Positions 59,701-64,000 of a stretch of 64,000 bases of DNA are shown here, piece by piece. Positions within the stretch are counted from its first letter, which is position 1, and each line of letters begins with the position of its first letter. Source of the DNA: Epiperipatus broadwayi (taxonomy: Eukaryota > Onychophora > Udeonychophora > Euonychophora > Peripatidae); contig JAQFVV010000037.1 in the NCBI GenBank assembly GCA_028023455.1, positions 806,001 through 870,000 of the forward strand. The letters are read 5' to 3'. The notes under the pieces were generated by a model. It had not been told where the DNA came from, ran no database searches, and saw nothing but the letters and a program-made list of their open reading frames with translations. Position numbers and translations under genes: made by a program.

Positions 59701-62700
59701 CCCCCACACATATTCCTTATATTTTTGTTTTGAAGGAGGAAGGGGAGGAGGATGGGGAGGGAAATTAAAGAATATGTTTTGGGTAATTTCATTTATATTA
59801 AATACATTTGATTTGGTTTTGTTTTTTTTATTTAAATTTTTTTTTTTTTTATTTATATATATATAAAAATTTTATTTTTTTTTTTTCCTTAGGGGTTTTC
59901 TTTTTCTTTTTTTTTTATTTTTTTTTTCTAAAGATGAAGAAAAAAAAAATTTATTTTTGTCGTGGGGGGTTGTTGGTTTTATTTTGATCTTGTTCTGTTG
60001 TTTTTTTTTTTTTTTTTTTTAAAATTAAAAAAAATATTTATTTTAATATAAAATTTAAAAAAAATTTATTTTGTTTTTTTTTTTTTAAAAGGAATAAATT
60101 TTGGAGTCTCTTCTCGATATTTGGTTTTAAAATCGAATCATTCTGGAAATCAATTAATTCCAGTTGTATCGAAGTCGGAGCTTTTCGACTTCAAAGGCAA
60201 ATGGTCCGTGAAAAGAGAAAAAATTTCTTGACTCCTGAAATCATCAAAAGTTTATCGGATTGTCTTTATTTTTCAATTTTTGCAGAGTGATGTGAAAACG
60301 ACAACTTTGATTTTGTGTTTAACTGTCCATGTAGGAAAATACGTCAAAACGTTCTTTTGCAAATGATTTTTAAACAAATTCAGTTTTTGTACAAAGCTTG
60401 CAACTGATCATATATTGTTATCAATTGATCTTTGCCTTGCAATGTAATATTAAGATTATTCAGATGGTGTAATATCTATTAAAAATGTAGGTCTTGTCCC
60501 ACAATGGATCTTTATAATTGATATATTTTCGTTGTTTCATCTTTCATTTCAAAAAATAATATTATTTCCTCCAAAATCAGATAGAAGCTCTTTAAGACAT
60601 TGTGGCAGGACAACACGAACTTCTGTGTAATAAGGAAGATCTTGAATTCGGATTCTAAATCTTTAAGGAGGAGTAAATTGGGATGGTTAAGTGTCTTGAT
60701 CGAATAAAGTTGACTATCTTGTAACTGTTTTAAGTACTTGATCCATTTTAATAATTTTAAACAGAGAACTTGTTGGTGAATGAGGAATGAAAAGTTGATT
60801 TCGGTTTATCTGGATATTCGTCTTGTAATTTCCTTGCTAGTCGTGAAAACCTTTAGTTCACCTGTCATCGATTTAGCCATCAGTTGTAACAGAAACAAGC
60901 TTGTCAACAGGAAGTTAGTTTTCTAAAATGCCATACGGATCAAAAATATCTTCACCAGTTGTTGTCCGTGAAGAGGGATGAATCCAACAATTCTTCGGTG
61001 ATCCTCATGTTATTATCGCAACACGAAAAAAAAAGATGTGCACATCTCTTATATCCGTACTTTCATCAATAGAATTGAAAGAACTGGATTTTGGTAGATA
61101 TTTTCTGTAATTGCGAAGGATGCATCTGCATTTCAGTAATTCTATCTGCACCGTATTTCTTGATAATGAGATGTCTCGAACGCTGCTTTTTCTGGACAGA
61201 AAATTCGGGCTTTATTATACATTCCTTGATTAAAGAACCATCGGTGAATGCTTTTGAATGTTTTGTAATAAATAGTTTTCATAACTAGTCTTGTTACTGA
61301 TTCATTACTTTTTATAAATTTTGTAAGACTCCTTGCTGGCTACTTAATGAATTCTTCATTGTTTTTAATTTTCTTCTCTTATTTTAGTTCAAAAAGAAAA
61401 TTGTTTTTCGTGATTAGTGAAATGTAATATTGATTCTTTGAACATAATAGTTCTTTGCAATTGAATATCTTATTGTTCACTTCCATAAAAAATAATTCAG
61501 TTCCCACCTTTCTTGAAATTTTCTTCCCTCGTCATAATCTTCGTTTTTTATTTAGCGTTGGAAGTGGATTTCTGTAATAAAAATAGAGTTTAGATTTAAA
61601 TTTTAAAATTTAAAAAATTGAATACGTTATGAAAATAGTGTAAAAATTTATCTCTAGTATTTAAATGTAAAGAGGTTTCGATTTCTCCTGGAATTGCTGA
61701 TAAATGGAGGTAGATAAAAGGGATTTTTCTCTCTCTCAGTGACTTCAGGAATTAAGATAGAGATGTGACAAAGAAGAAAGTGGATAGGGTGGTTAGAAAT
61801 GGTCAAAACTAAAGTTCAAGGGAAATATGGAAAATTGTAGAACTTTAGTGTTTTCAAACTGAAATGTATCGTTACTAATATGAAAATATTATTGTTTCTC
61901 ATGTTTGATTATAATTAAAATATTATATAACAAAATGATGTTATTCTTATGTGTCTGATAGTTTCAGAAAGATATAAACTCTTGGATATAGATTATTATA
62001 TTTTGAATGAGTATAAAAGAAACACAAATTTTTACAAATGGATAAAGAAACTAGCGACTTTGTTAAATTCAAAGAAAAAAAAATATCTGAGATAGGATTG
62101 TACTTGGTGGGGAAGGTATGTATTTATGTTCGGAAGCAAGTTTTTGATGTCATTCTCAATGTTCTCTAAAGGATATGGGAGATTATAGTAGACGATTATT
62201 TATATGAATGATTTTGAGAAAAACATAATAAGTCACAGATTTAAAATAAAGTTTGTAAAATATATGTAATGTGAAATGATTTTTTTATCTTTCCTTATCC
62301 TAATTGTAATAACAGTATACAAACGTTTTGAACATTGGCTTAAGAAAAGATTAGACAAGTGCCCTTACAACAAGCTGCCAATAAACCTTGGAAAAGTCTG
62401 TCCTTCATTCCAAGACTTTTCACAAAAAATGAAAAAAATCTGTGCTAACATGTGCAATATCAGCTTGAGAACCTCCACCCTCTAATATCAACACATGATT
62501 AAACAACACAAAGGGCAACTTATCTCAAGATGAAACCCTCAAGTAGTGTATAAAATCAGATGCAGCAATGTTTCTTGTAGATCGGTATACTACGAGGAGT
62601 CTCGTGCAAATATTGCTACAAAAGTTGCACAATGTAAGTATTTATATAGACGTGCAAAAAATGATTTTGAGTTTAAATCAGTTTTTCTAAAACATGCAGG

Positions 62701-63906
62701 AGTCTGGCCACATTTTTGACCTAAGAAAGGTTAACATTGTATGTATCGATCATGATGAAAGAAAGGAGACTGATTCATTTCTAACAATTTTCATGCAATC
62801 AACAAGAAGGAAAATAGTGTGCAATTATCTAAAAAGTGGAATATTTATATCAGCAATTTGCATAATTTGTGTCCTAATTAAATTCCACTATGTTTCCTGC
62901 AGTTCATGGGTAGTTTTACCAGCCGAAAGTGTGCTCAACATGTCTTAGGAAATCAACATAGAATATTCTTTTCTTAAGCTAATATCCAAAACGTATGTAG
63001 GTGATTATTAATTAATTTTTTAATATAAATGAGAGACAGATGGGGAAATTTATATATGATGTGAATAATATTGATGAAAAAAATTTTAATTACAATAATA
63101 AATGATAACAAAATTAATTTTTTTTAACGCTTTAATTGGAAAAAAAAGTTAATGATGCAAAATAAAATTATTTATTCATCAGTATATAGAAAAAACATAA
63201 TAGTAAAATTAATATCACAAAAATTGGTATTCAAATACAGTTGAGGGATATAAAATAAATAGTTTAAACACAAAAATACATAAGGCAATTATATAATGTT
63301 CTAATAAAAACCTATATAAAGAAAATAATAAAAAATAAAAGAATTTAAATGCATATCTAATTTTTCATTGGACCCTAGACAATTACCATTGTATATGCAA
63401 TAATAACGCACCACAATGATATATCTCGTTGTAAGACCATTGTTTTAGCATTATGTACATCACATTCCAGATCCATTGGGGGGAACAGAGAGTAACTTCT
63501 TAGGAAAAAATAGTATGTAATATATATAGCACTGTATTTTGCTAATCAAAAATATTTTCTGATCCTTTGAAACAATTCATGGAAAGATTGCCGGCTATGA
63601 AATTTTATTTTGCTCTGAAATACTTTTAAGAATTTTTAAAAAAATGAATGTGTTTAAAAAAATATGTTTAAACAATGCTTGAAAAAACAAAAAAGATATC
63701 ACAAACACTTATGGATCATCTTTATTGAGGAAAATTGGAAAACTTGTTGAAAACAATAAAATAATTAGAATTTTATTTGATTAAATTAACAGTACTTACC
63801 GTTTAAGAATGGCTTCAATAGTTTTATATGCTTTTTGAACAGATTTGGGACCAGCGATAACACAAACTCCAATTACTCGAAAACCATCACTATATGTAGC
63901 ACTAAT
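7311..63906 (-). CDS. AtuA (DUF1446) domain protein, 3' part of gene
   Basis: Eight exons on the minus strand (63906-63800, 49918-49810, 40690-40591, 40348-40309, 19915-19726, 13534-13417, 7542-7452, 7376-7311) encode about 270 residues. They match the second half of the AtuA family, named after a Pseudomonas gene cluster for acyclic terpene use. Landmarks in order are ISATYSDGFRV and AGPKSVQKA, then VEVLGSEQSYGSHARP, the AGTGMAPGLTAIVGGR signature across two exons, and RSGDKGNTANIGVIARDP of the C-terminal ferredoxin-like domain. LPHALGGGGIASLRSDPQGK closes the protein. The biochemical role of animal members is not known to me. Phases agree at every junction except 40309 to 19915, where at least one exon of length 3n+1 is missing from my reading. 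The N-terminal half lies beyond 64000. No stops or frameshifts occur in the exons. Confidence 0.93.
7452..7542 (-). CDS. AtuA-domain gene exon (YELPGIHALNFVLPHALGGGG)
   Basis: 91 nt, entering with one base that completes an Arg codon and ending CAA before gtaaga. It encodes the glycine-rich LPHALGGGGIASLRSDPQ, the most conserved segment at the end of AtuA-like C-terminal domains. Confidence 0.95.
7543..13085. other. AtuA-gene intron, unassigned AT-rich sequence
   Basis: 5.9 kb intron with short TA runs (8109-8130 and 7842-7856) and poly-A and poly-T tracts. The section from about 9900 to 11650 is somewhat less AT-rich and may be an old element too decayed to name. I see no gene, tRNA or terminal repeats. 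Confidence 0.5.
13086..13209 (+). repeat. Tandem duplication, 62-bp unit x 2
   Basis: The unit beginning atgccag at 13086 is repeated at 13148 with a single difference (gttttac against gatttac). The near identity shows a recent event within the intron, about 200 bp from an exon. Confidence 0.92.
13417..13534 (-). CDS. AtuA-domain gene exon (VIARDPAYWPYLKAALT)
   Basis: 118 nt between ttacag and gtaagt. Two bases complete the Gly of NIG, then VIARDPAYWPYLKAALTP and an acidic end EDDSKIDIL. It directly continues the RSGDKGNTANIG motif of the previous exon. Confidence 0.95.
14461..14526 (-). mobile_element. tRNA-derived SINE head
   Basis: On the minus strand there is a good RNA polymerase III A box, TGGCCTAGTGG (complement of 14514-14524), and a B box, GGTTCACTTCC (complement of 14471-14481), about 33 nt apart. 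The tRNA fold is imperfect and the sequence continues into CATATGGGAAAAA. That tail resembles the one of the SINE at 35993, so a SINE is more likely than a working tRNA gene. No target duplication was seen. Confidence 0.65.
14700..19320. other. AtuA-gene intron, unassigned
   Basis: AT-rich intron with no recognised gene. It holds poly-G runs at about 16381-16392 and 19320-19332, and an (N)AGAT/AGATAGA-rich patch near 18780-18900. The segment 15380-15900 is less AT-rich but matches nothing I recognise. Confidence 0.45.
19726..19915 (-). CDS. AtuA-domain gene exon (linker and RSGDKGNTANIG)
   Basis: 190 nt, phase 0 at its start (ATT CAA ATA), after acceptor ttgtag. Its first two thirds are a polar Thr/Asp-rich linker (STTKVTDTTDHIPEDSID) without family conservation. 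The last third holds YRLEELALTRSGDKGNTANI, the opening motif of the ferredoxin-like C-terminal domain. Both candidate upstream exons must end in phase 0 to join it. Confidence 0.95.
20205..20418. mobile_element. MITE-like element with ccccaaaaataag termini
   Basis: The segment starts accccaaaaataagc (20205) and ends cttatttttgggg (20404-20416), giving 13-bp terminal inverted repeats about 210 bp apart. Internally, ataagcccta and tatgccctgaaaataa echo the termini. No clear target duplication was found. It looks like a non-autonomous DNA transposon. Confidence 0.55.
21141..21218 (-). CDS. Candidate alternative first coding exon of the AtuA-domain gene
   Basis: An ATG (complement of 21216-21218) with A at -3 and G at +4 opens 26 codons: MALYNSLTSFVPIPDIDI, then EEEEYNCQ. 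The exon ends CAG before gtattttg and joins the exon at 19915 in frame. An in-frame TAA lies three codons upstream, and no AG acceptor exists in the 60 nt before the ATG, so it reads as a first exon. A product starting here would have about 180 residues: the linker plus the ferredoxin-like domain alone. Alternatively it is the missing internal exon: SFVPIPDIDI resembles the SFLVPK-x-V part that follows VGGR in relatives, and its exit phase fits. That would need an acceptor I cannot see. The hAT relic at 21390 lies just upstream. Confidence 0.55.
21390..23770 (-). pseudogene. Decayed hAT transposase, BED-finger type (ZBED5/GTF2IRD2/SCAND3-like)
   Basis: Reading on the minus strand from an ATG at 23770, the order is a BED-like N-terminus (FNKEW-type NF-KEWIKKFAFIDHNGKS with HYQASHP), then AWNIVYGKHPW (23490-23430). 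Further on come VNSIRTNVKTQNQFKNFLEE (about 22215-22155), FICDFIEDAFPFSE and LTEFWKLMPE (21750-21580), then the hAT C-terminal dimerisation part SIFDTYCCKLLYSKMKSKYR, ending near 21390. Stops and frameshifts are frequent, including TAA right after LMPE. One BED-finger cysteine is replaced by Arg. The reading frame is broken at 22977-22281 by a TTAA foldback element that inserted later. Confidence 0.82.
22281..22977. mobile_element. TTAA-flanked foldback element, copy 1 (longest)
   Basis: 697 bp flanked by TTAA at 22277-22280 and 22978-22981, with termini ataggcaaaactc and the complement of acaggcaaaactc. The two halves are inverted copies of each other almost to the centre (about 22620), where cagtaccatacattttg pairs with caaaatgtatgggtactg. 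There is no coding capacity. TTAA duplication is the hallmark of piggyBac-type transposition, so this is probably a non-autonomous piggyBac-like or Kolobok-like element. It interrupts the hAT relic. Confidence 0.8.
23771..25476. other. AtuA-gene intron, unassigned AT-rich sequence
   Basis: No gene or element recognised; long A and T tracts only. Confidence 0.5.
25477..25621. mobile_element. Near-perfect hairpin MITE
   Basis: Left arm gttaatggtaagaaaacaat (25477) pairs with the right arm ending cttaccattaac (25621). The inner arms share atgtaggcctagcgctttcg. The loop carries a second short stem, gtccctc/gagggac. The arms are nearly identical, so the insertion is recent, and the stem is strikingly GC-rich for this window. 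Confidence 0.75.
26218..27548. mobile_element. 1.33 kb terminal-inverted-repeat element with 8-bp target duplication
   Basis: The left end, ggttgttttacaatag, and the complement of the right end, ggttgtttcacaatag, form inverted repeats of about 40 bp, reaching into gttgaaacc. They are flanked by ggtgaaga (26210-26217) and ggtgagga (27549-27556), a 7 of 8 match. An 8-bp duplication fits hAT or P-type transposases. Near the right end, two subterminal hairpins share atttctNtgcNttaNcNtag (about 27355-27390 and 27483-27510). No transposase is seen. The left half contains unusual homopolymer tracts (26300-26600). Confidence 0.65.
28708..29092. mobile_element. 385-bp foldback element
   Basis: The left arm 28708-28848 and right arm 28953-29092 are inverted copies, sharing for example caatgtttcgagcaatatta and aagtttaaaattttctgt. 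The unpaired centre contains gcgagttcaacttct, which resembles a Pol III B box. No target duplication is certain. Confidence 0.72.
29401..29656. mobile_element. TTAA-flanked foldback element, copy 2
   Basis: 256 bp, with acaggcaaaactctccatac at the left and its complement at the right. It is flanked by perfect TTAA at 29397-29400 and 29657-29660, making it the cleanest copy for defining the ends. Confidence 0.85.
30285..31615 (+). pseudogene. Non-LTR retrotransposon fragment, family B
   Basis: The sequence parallels the 3' half of the family B copy at 41860-44640. The reverse transcriptase start is at 30300-30540 (tctttggattcttttcaacc). After an inserted block (30578-30733), ccaaaactttttacag resumes, and TWTLNRRAIQ-like and IRW-type C-terminal segments run to 31610. 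It is heavily mutated, with no open frame. Confidence 0.65.
30578..30733. mobile_element. 156-bp insertion with 11-bp target duplication, contains tRNA-like boxes
   Basis: gtctatattac occurs exactly at 30567-30577 and 30734-30744, and the retrotransposon sequence continues across it. On the minus strand it contains gagttcaagtccc (B box-like, 30595-30607) and ggagtggtagc upstream. The tRNA-like part is not at the 5' end, so SINE identity is uncertain. Confidence 0.5.
31620..34197. other. AtuA-gene intron, unassigned
   Basis: AT-rich, with no gene, RNA or terminal repeats recognised. Confidence 0.45.
34198..34337. mobile_element. TTAA foldback family, partial copy 3
   Basis: Contains tccatacagtagtgccac, gatgcca-ac-ggcttgtgca and ccccagac-agtttctggcttg in the same order as the left arm of copy 1. 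Both termini are missing. It is followed directly by gcaagcataagaaatggtga, the block that flanks other copies. Confidence 0.7.
34340..35977. other. AtuA-gene intron, unassigned
   Basis: AT-rich. Small pyrimidine-rich open frames around 35200-35560 have no recognisable product. Confidence 0.45.
35993..36090 (+). mobile_element. tRNA-derived SINE with target duplication
   Basis: Head with A box TAGCCGATAGG (36006-36016) and B box GGTTCGCCTCC (36053-36063), ending gacatatgg followed by an A tail. It is flanked by aagattgtatgctt at 35979-35992 and 36091-36104, a perfect 14-bp duplication. It is short (98 bp) and well preserved, hence fairly young. Confidence 0.88.
36330..39060 (+). pseudogene. 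Non-LTR retrotransposon (APE-type), family A, nearly full-length but dead
   Basis: In order there are an endonuclease start (FKIDITALNQTHF), then VEFAVKSNLIF, MTLKLGLHKN, YAPILDSEEE and FLLGDFNAYV (36440-36720). These match the AP-endonuclease domain of CR1/I-like elements, including YAP and GDFNA. Reverse transcriptase remnants fill 37000-38300, and LHWIGDMEQMKNIRFPK stands for the usual RW-GH-RM segment near 38780. A Cys-x2-Cys stretch, CFICGHMYG (about 39030), matches the zinc-knuckle tail. Many stops and frameshifts are present, and a 220-bp insertion interrupts it at 38456. Confidence 0.78.
38456..38675. mobile_element. 220-bp insertion in family A element with 13-bp target duplication
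   Basis: ataaggatgcttt occurs at 38443-38455 and 38676-38688, and removing the block restores retrotransposon sequence (FHIRML joining CKILK). Inside are tcacatgacc, aagcttgtaaa and an inverted ttataaacgatgag/ctcatcgttt. Its middle resembles the foldback at 45937-46216 (caaagca-gaaa-cat). A 13-bp duplication suggests retrotransposition rather than a DNA transposase. Confidence 0.65.
39740..40060. repeat. Dispersed repeat, copy 1 (paired with 58940-59260)
   Basis: Shares long colinear stretches with 58940-59260: aggcttattatatacctgta, tatgtaatatatagggtata, cttcca/tttcacatga, aaaagataaataatcacca, atggacaggcttca and gaaaatctgat. No coding potential or inverted ends. A more diverged relative may lie at 52770-52900 (tttgaacacacagat, aatcagctggtt). 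Confidence 0.75.
40309..40348 (-). CDS. AtuA-domain gene mini-exon (APGLTAIVGGRSR)
   Basis: Only 40 nt, between attatag and gtaagt. It encodes PGLTAIVGGRSR plus partial codons, completing the GTGMAPGLT-VGGR signature. It ends with two bases of a Val codon, a phase that does not fit the exon at 19915. Confidence 0.93.
40591..40690 (-). CDS. AtuA-domain gene exon (ETREAVIWFGAHHQQK)
   Basis: 100 nt in phase 0 after ttttag. It encodes REAVIWFGAHHQQKMALELL and ELASAGTGM, ending one base into the Ala codon that the mini-exon completes. Confidence 0.95.
40920..41000. repeat. Short repeat block tgctagcatgagatggtaatcatgtg
   Basis: The block atgtgctagcatgagatgg, continuing into atcatgtgatgtttagtgct, recurs beside TTAA foldback copies at 22233-22276 (inverted), 29665-29700, 34337-34370, 51345-51415 (inverted) and 58441-58475. 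Here it stands alone, so it is a repeat in its own right or the end of a larger element. Confidence 0.65.
41860..44640 (+). pseudogene. Non-LTR retrotransposon, family B, nearly full-length but dead
   Basis: Endonuclease remnants come first: LKSGHVLYYKG and GFIINKKW (41940-42040), then DEVVEDFYMDVQKAFDQTKQ, VMIDFNARIDK and FGYGNRNERT (42145-42310). The reverse transcriptase follows, with the long frame at 43830-44180 containing GVKVNGDYLNHLDFADG, LKVNVKKTKVM and YKYLGH. The C-terminal part includes GSETW-NRRAIQR and RPHVIWIDEIR. The catalytic FADD box reads FADG, so this copy could not polymerise even if intact. It ends with ATGAT repeats, as many RTE-like elements do. The SPIN-like element at 43143 splits it. 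Confidence 0.82.
43143..43329. mobile_element. SPIN-like non-autonomous hAT transposon
   Basis: The ends cagtggctctcaacc and the complement of gattgagaaccgctg are the hAT termini of the SPIN (Space Invaders) family. The interior follows the SPIN consensus as I remember it: cctaatgccccgaccctt, acagtttcttatgttgtggt, ttttgctactgttatgaatc, tggtcttaggcaaccc and gaaagggttgttcaac. The copy is a 187-bp deletion derivative. It is flanked by ttaaatac (43135-43142) and ttatatac (43330-43337), a 7 of 8 match to the expected 8-bp duplication. It inserted into the family B retrotransposon and is therefore younger than that copy. Confidence 0.9.
45330..45780 (+). pseudogene. Non-LTR retrotransposon 3' fragment, family A
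   Basis: VEKFHLKMMCKILKTWWQDH and the following open frame to ETKESL-like sequence correspond to the region of family A after the reverse transcriptase (compare FHIRML-CKILK at 38430-38700 and the LHWIG segment). It is truncated at the 5' side as expected from incomplete reverse transcription. Confidence 0.65.
45937..46216. mobile_element. 280-bp foldback element
   Basis: The arms pair from gctaattgctctaacaag (about 45945) with cttgttagagcaattagt (about 46187-46204), through gcaagagaaagcatttaaaa, to ccaatggtttcatgctttg against caaagcatgaaaccattgg. The middle resembles part of the insertion at 38456, so the two belong to one family. Confidence 0.75.
47725..48115 (+). pseudogene. Non-LTR retrotransposon 3' fragment, family B
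   Basis: GSETWTLNRRAIQTLQTTQR opens a stretch colinear with 44245-44640, through agagaccacatgtgagatgg and a GATGATGATG-like end. It is 5'-truncated and full of stops. Confidence 0.75.
48206..48282 (+). mobile_element. Degenerate tRNA-like sequence, possible SINE
   Basis: TAGCTTGGTACAGTGGC resembles an A box, and ggattgtatctc lies at B-box distance with two or more mismatches. There is no tail or target duplication. Weak. Confidence 0.3.
48300..49809. other. AtuA-gene intron, unassigned
   Basis: AT-rich intron up to the exon at 49810, with no recognised feature. Confidence 0.45.
49810..49918 (-). CDS. AtuA-domain gene exon (VHIEVLGSEQSYGSHARP)
   Basis: 109 nt. One base completes the Arg codon begun in the exon at 63800, followed by TRKMFKHLSLDDYTKVHIEV and LGSEQSYGSHARPDCK. 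The G-E-x-S-Y-G stretch is typical of AtuA proteins. Confidence 0.95.
49919..51310. other. AtuA-gene intron, mostly unassigned
   Basis: At 50826-50870 a short stretch, atcacatgaccta followed by aagcttgtatttacaaacg, matches the ends of the 38456/46000 family. Otherwise nothing is recognised. Confidence 0.4.
51423..51609. mobile_element. TTAA foldback family, copy 4
   Basis: 187 bp with TTAA at 51419-51422 and 51610-51613. It carries the family core (gatctaggtgcagtgctc, gccacaagtcagaaac, gcacaagccttctggcatcc). The left terminus is diverged (aatgggcagaattctc) and the left arm is shortened. Just left of it, tactttactagtaaagta (51320-51337) is a perfect palindrome, repeated as tactttactagtaaaa at 51361. 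Confidence 0.75.
52497..52680. repeat. AT-rich hairpin element
   Basis: Left arm attttattaaattaaaatta (about 52550-52572) pairs with taattttaatttaataaaat (about 52625-52644). Outer parts taataaaaaaaaaacaatca and tgattgatgttttttgtaat also pair. Probably a small MITE. Confidence 0.6.
52700..53672. other. Unassigned, less AT-rich segment
   Basis: The segment 52760-53230 is relatively GC-rich and starts with similarity to the 39740/58940 repeat family. The rest is unrecognised and no open frame has support. Confidence 0.4.
53673..53706 (+). repeat. (GAT)n microsatellite
   Basis: Eleven to twelve uninterrupted GAT units. Confidence 0.95.
53710..55590. other. AtuA-gene intron, unassigned
   Basis: AT-rich with no recognised feature. 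Confidence 0.45.
55592..55778. mobile_element. 187-bp foldback element
   Basis: gaaaaacac-aa-atgatcag at the left pairs with ctgatcatttttagtgttttt at the right. Inner arms ggagggacat/atgttccctcc and atcagattagtgatca/tgatcattaatctgat also pair. Non-coding. Confidence 0.7.
56461..56755 (+). promoter_or_regulatory. Candidate TATA promoter with exon-like segment and splice donor
   Basis: gagtataaaaggaagaggcc (TATA at 56462) is followed about 28 nt later by tttaatcaatgtc, a possible initiator. Then come about 260 nt of unusually GC-rich sequence, ending cttaccg before gtaagtt at 56753. This is the layout of a first non-coding exon, or of the promoter and leader of an LTR element. No downstream acceptor exon, paired LTR or primer-binding site was identified. 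Confidence 0.35.
56770..58387. other. AtuA-gene intron, unassigned
   Basis: AT-rich with no recognised feature, apart from a short (GT)n at about 57793. Confidence 0.45.
58388..58443. mobile_element. TTAA foldback family, truncated copy 5
   Basis: Starts with the exact terminus acaggcaaaactctccatac, continues to agagtaatcaatgg, then jumps to tgatcatgtaatgtttagtg. Only about 55 bp of the left arm remain and no TTAA precedes it. Confidence 0.7.
58940..59260. repeat. Dispersed repeat, copy 2 (paired with 39740-40060)
   Basis: Colinear with the copy at 39740, with small indels such as an extra aatgtatttcatgctaaac near 59090. The same orientation on the plus strand. Confidence 0.75.
59638..61560 (-). 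pseudogene. hAT transposase relic, BED-finger type, with one visible terminus
   Basis: At 59638, caggcatgtcaaactc followed by gggcca and ggggccc is a hAT-style terminus. Reading the minus strand from about 61560, there are a BED-like start (MTREENFKKG), FTDGSLIKECIIKARIFCPE and ISLSRNTVADRITEM (about 61250-61120). Then come TTTGEDIFDPYGILEN and LPVDKLVSVTTDG (60970-60880), with SMTGELK, and IQLELIDFQNDSILKPNIEK (about 60165-60105). These are the landmarks of ZBED5/GTF2IRD2-like transposases in the right order. Stops and frameshifts are present, but the copy is less decayed than the one at 21390. Homopolymer tracts at 59690-60100 replace the expected C-terminal dimerisation region. Confidence 0.8.
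61580..63799. other. AtuA-gene intron, unassigned
   Basis: AT-rich up to the exon at 63800. Open frames at 62276 and 62694 have no recognisable motif or splice context. Confidence 0.4.
63800..63906 (-). CDS. AtuA-domain gene exon (ISATYSDGFRVIGVCVIAGP)
   Basis: 107 nt, phase 0 at its start after tataaag, leaving CG before gtaagt. It encodes ISATYSDGFRVIGVCVIAGP and KSVQKAYKTIEAILK. It is the most 5' exon in the window, and the remaining N-terminal exons lie beyond 64000. Confidence 0.94.
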
Positions 63907-64000
63907 CTTTATATATATATATAAAGAAATATAAATATATACAATTAACTTGAACTATTCAACAAAAAAAAAAACAGAAAACAATAATCTCAATCAAATA

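Overview
This is AT-rich (roughly 70-75 percent by eye) DNA from an animal nucleus. It carries parts of two intron-rich protein genes, and almost everything else is intron filled with decayed mobile elements. Nothing is prokaryotic: there are no operons, and coding segments are short exons bounded by GT and AG. I cannot fix the species. An invertebrate with large introns (mollusc, chelicerate or similar) fits best, because the minus-strand gene belongs to the AtuA (DUF1446) family, which I believe vertebrates lack.

Gene 1 (plus strand, 2156-6427, 5' exons outside the window) is ribose-phosphate pyrophosphokinase (PRPP synthetase, PRPS1/2-like). Three internal exons are followed by two alternative last coding exons (5326-5418 and 6335-6427). 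Both have the same length and phase, both end in their own stop codon and each is followed by an AATAAA. They encode two versions of the last 30 residues. Gene 2 (minus strand, 63906 down to 7311, 5' exons beyond 64000) is an AtuA-domain protein. Eight exons join in frame across introns of up to about 20 kb. One linking exon between 40309 and 19915 was not found. A small exon at 21141-21218 opens with an ATG in good context, splices in frame into the C-terminal domain, and could start a short isoform carrying only that domain. The two genes converge, with 883 bp between their stop codons.

The introns hold these elements. A foldback of about 1.8 kb lies in the PRPS intron (1-1830). Two relics of BED-finger hAT transposases related to ZBED5/GTF2IRD2 proteins are at 21390-23770 and 59638-61560. 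A SPIN-like hAT element with an 8-bp target duplication is at 43143-43329. A TTAA-flanked foldback family has copies at 22281, 29401, 34198, 51423 and 58388. A 1.33 kb terminal-inverted-repeat element is at 26218-27548. Several hairpin elements occur at 20205, 25477, 28708, 45937, 52497 and 55592. tRNA-derived SINEs and other insertions carry target duplications. Two families of non-LTR retrotransposon are present: A at 36330-39060 and 45330-45780, and B at 30285-31615, 41860-44640 and 47725-48115. Several elements are nested, which gives relative ages. I found no intact transposase or reverse transcriptase. I found no system that is clearly new; the most interesting points are the PRPS terminal-exon pair, the possible short AtuA isoform beside a hAT relic, and the SPIN element.
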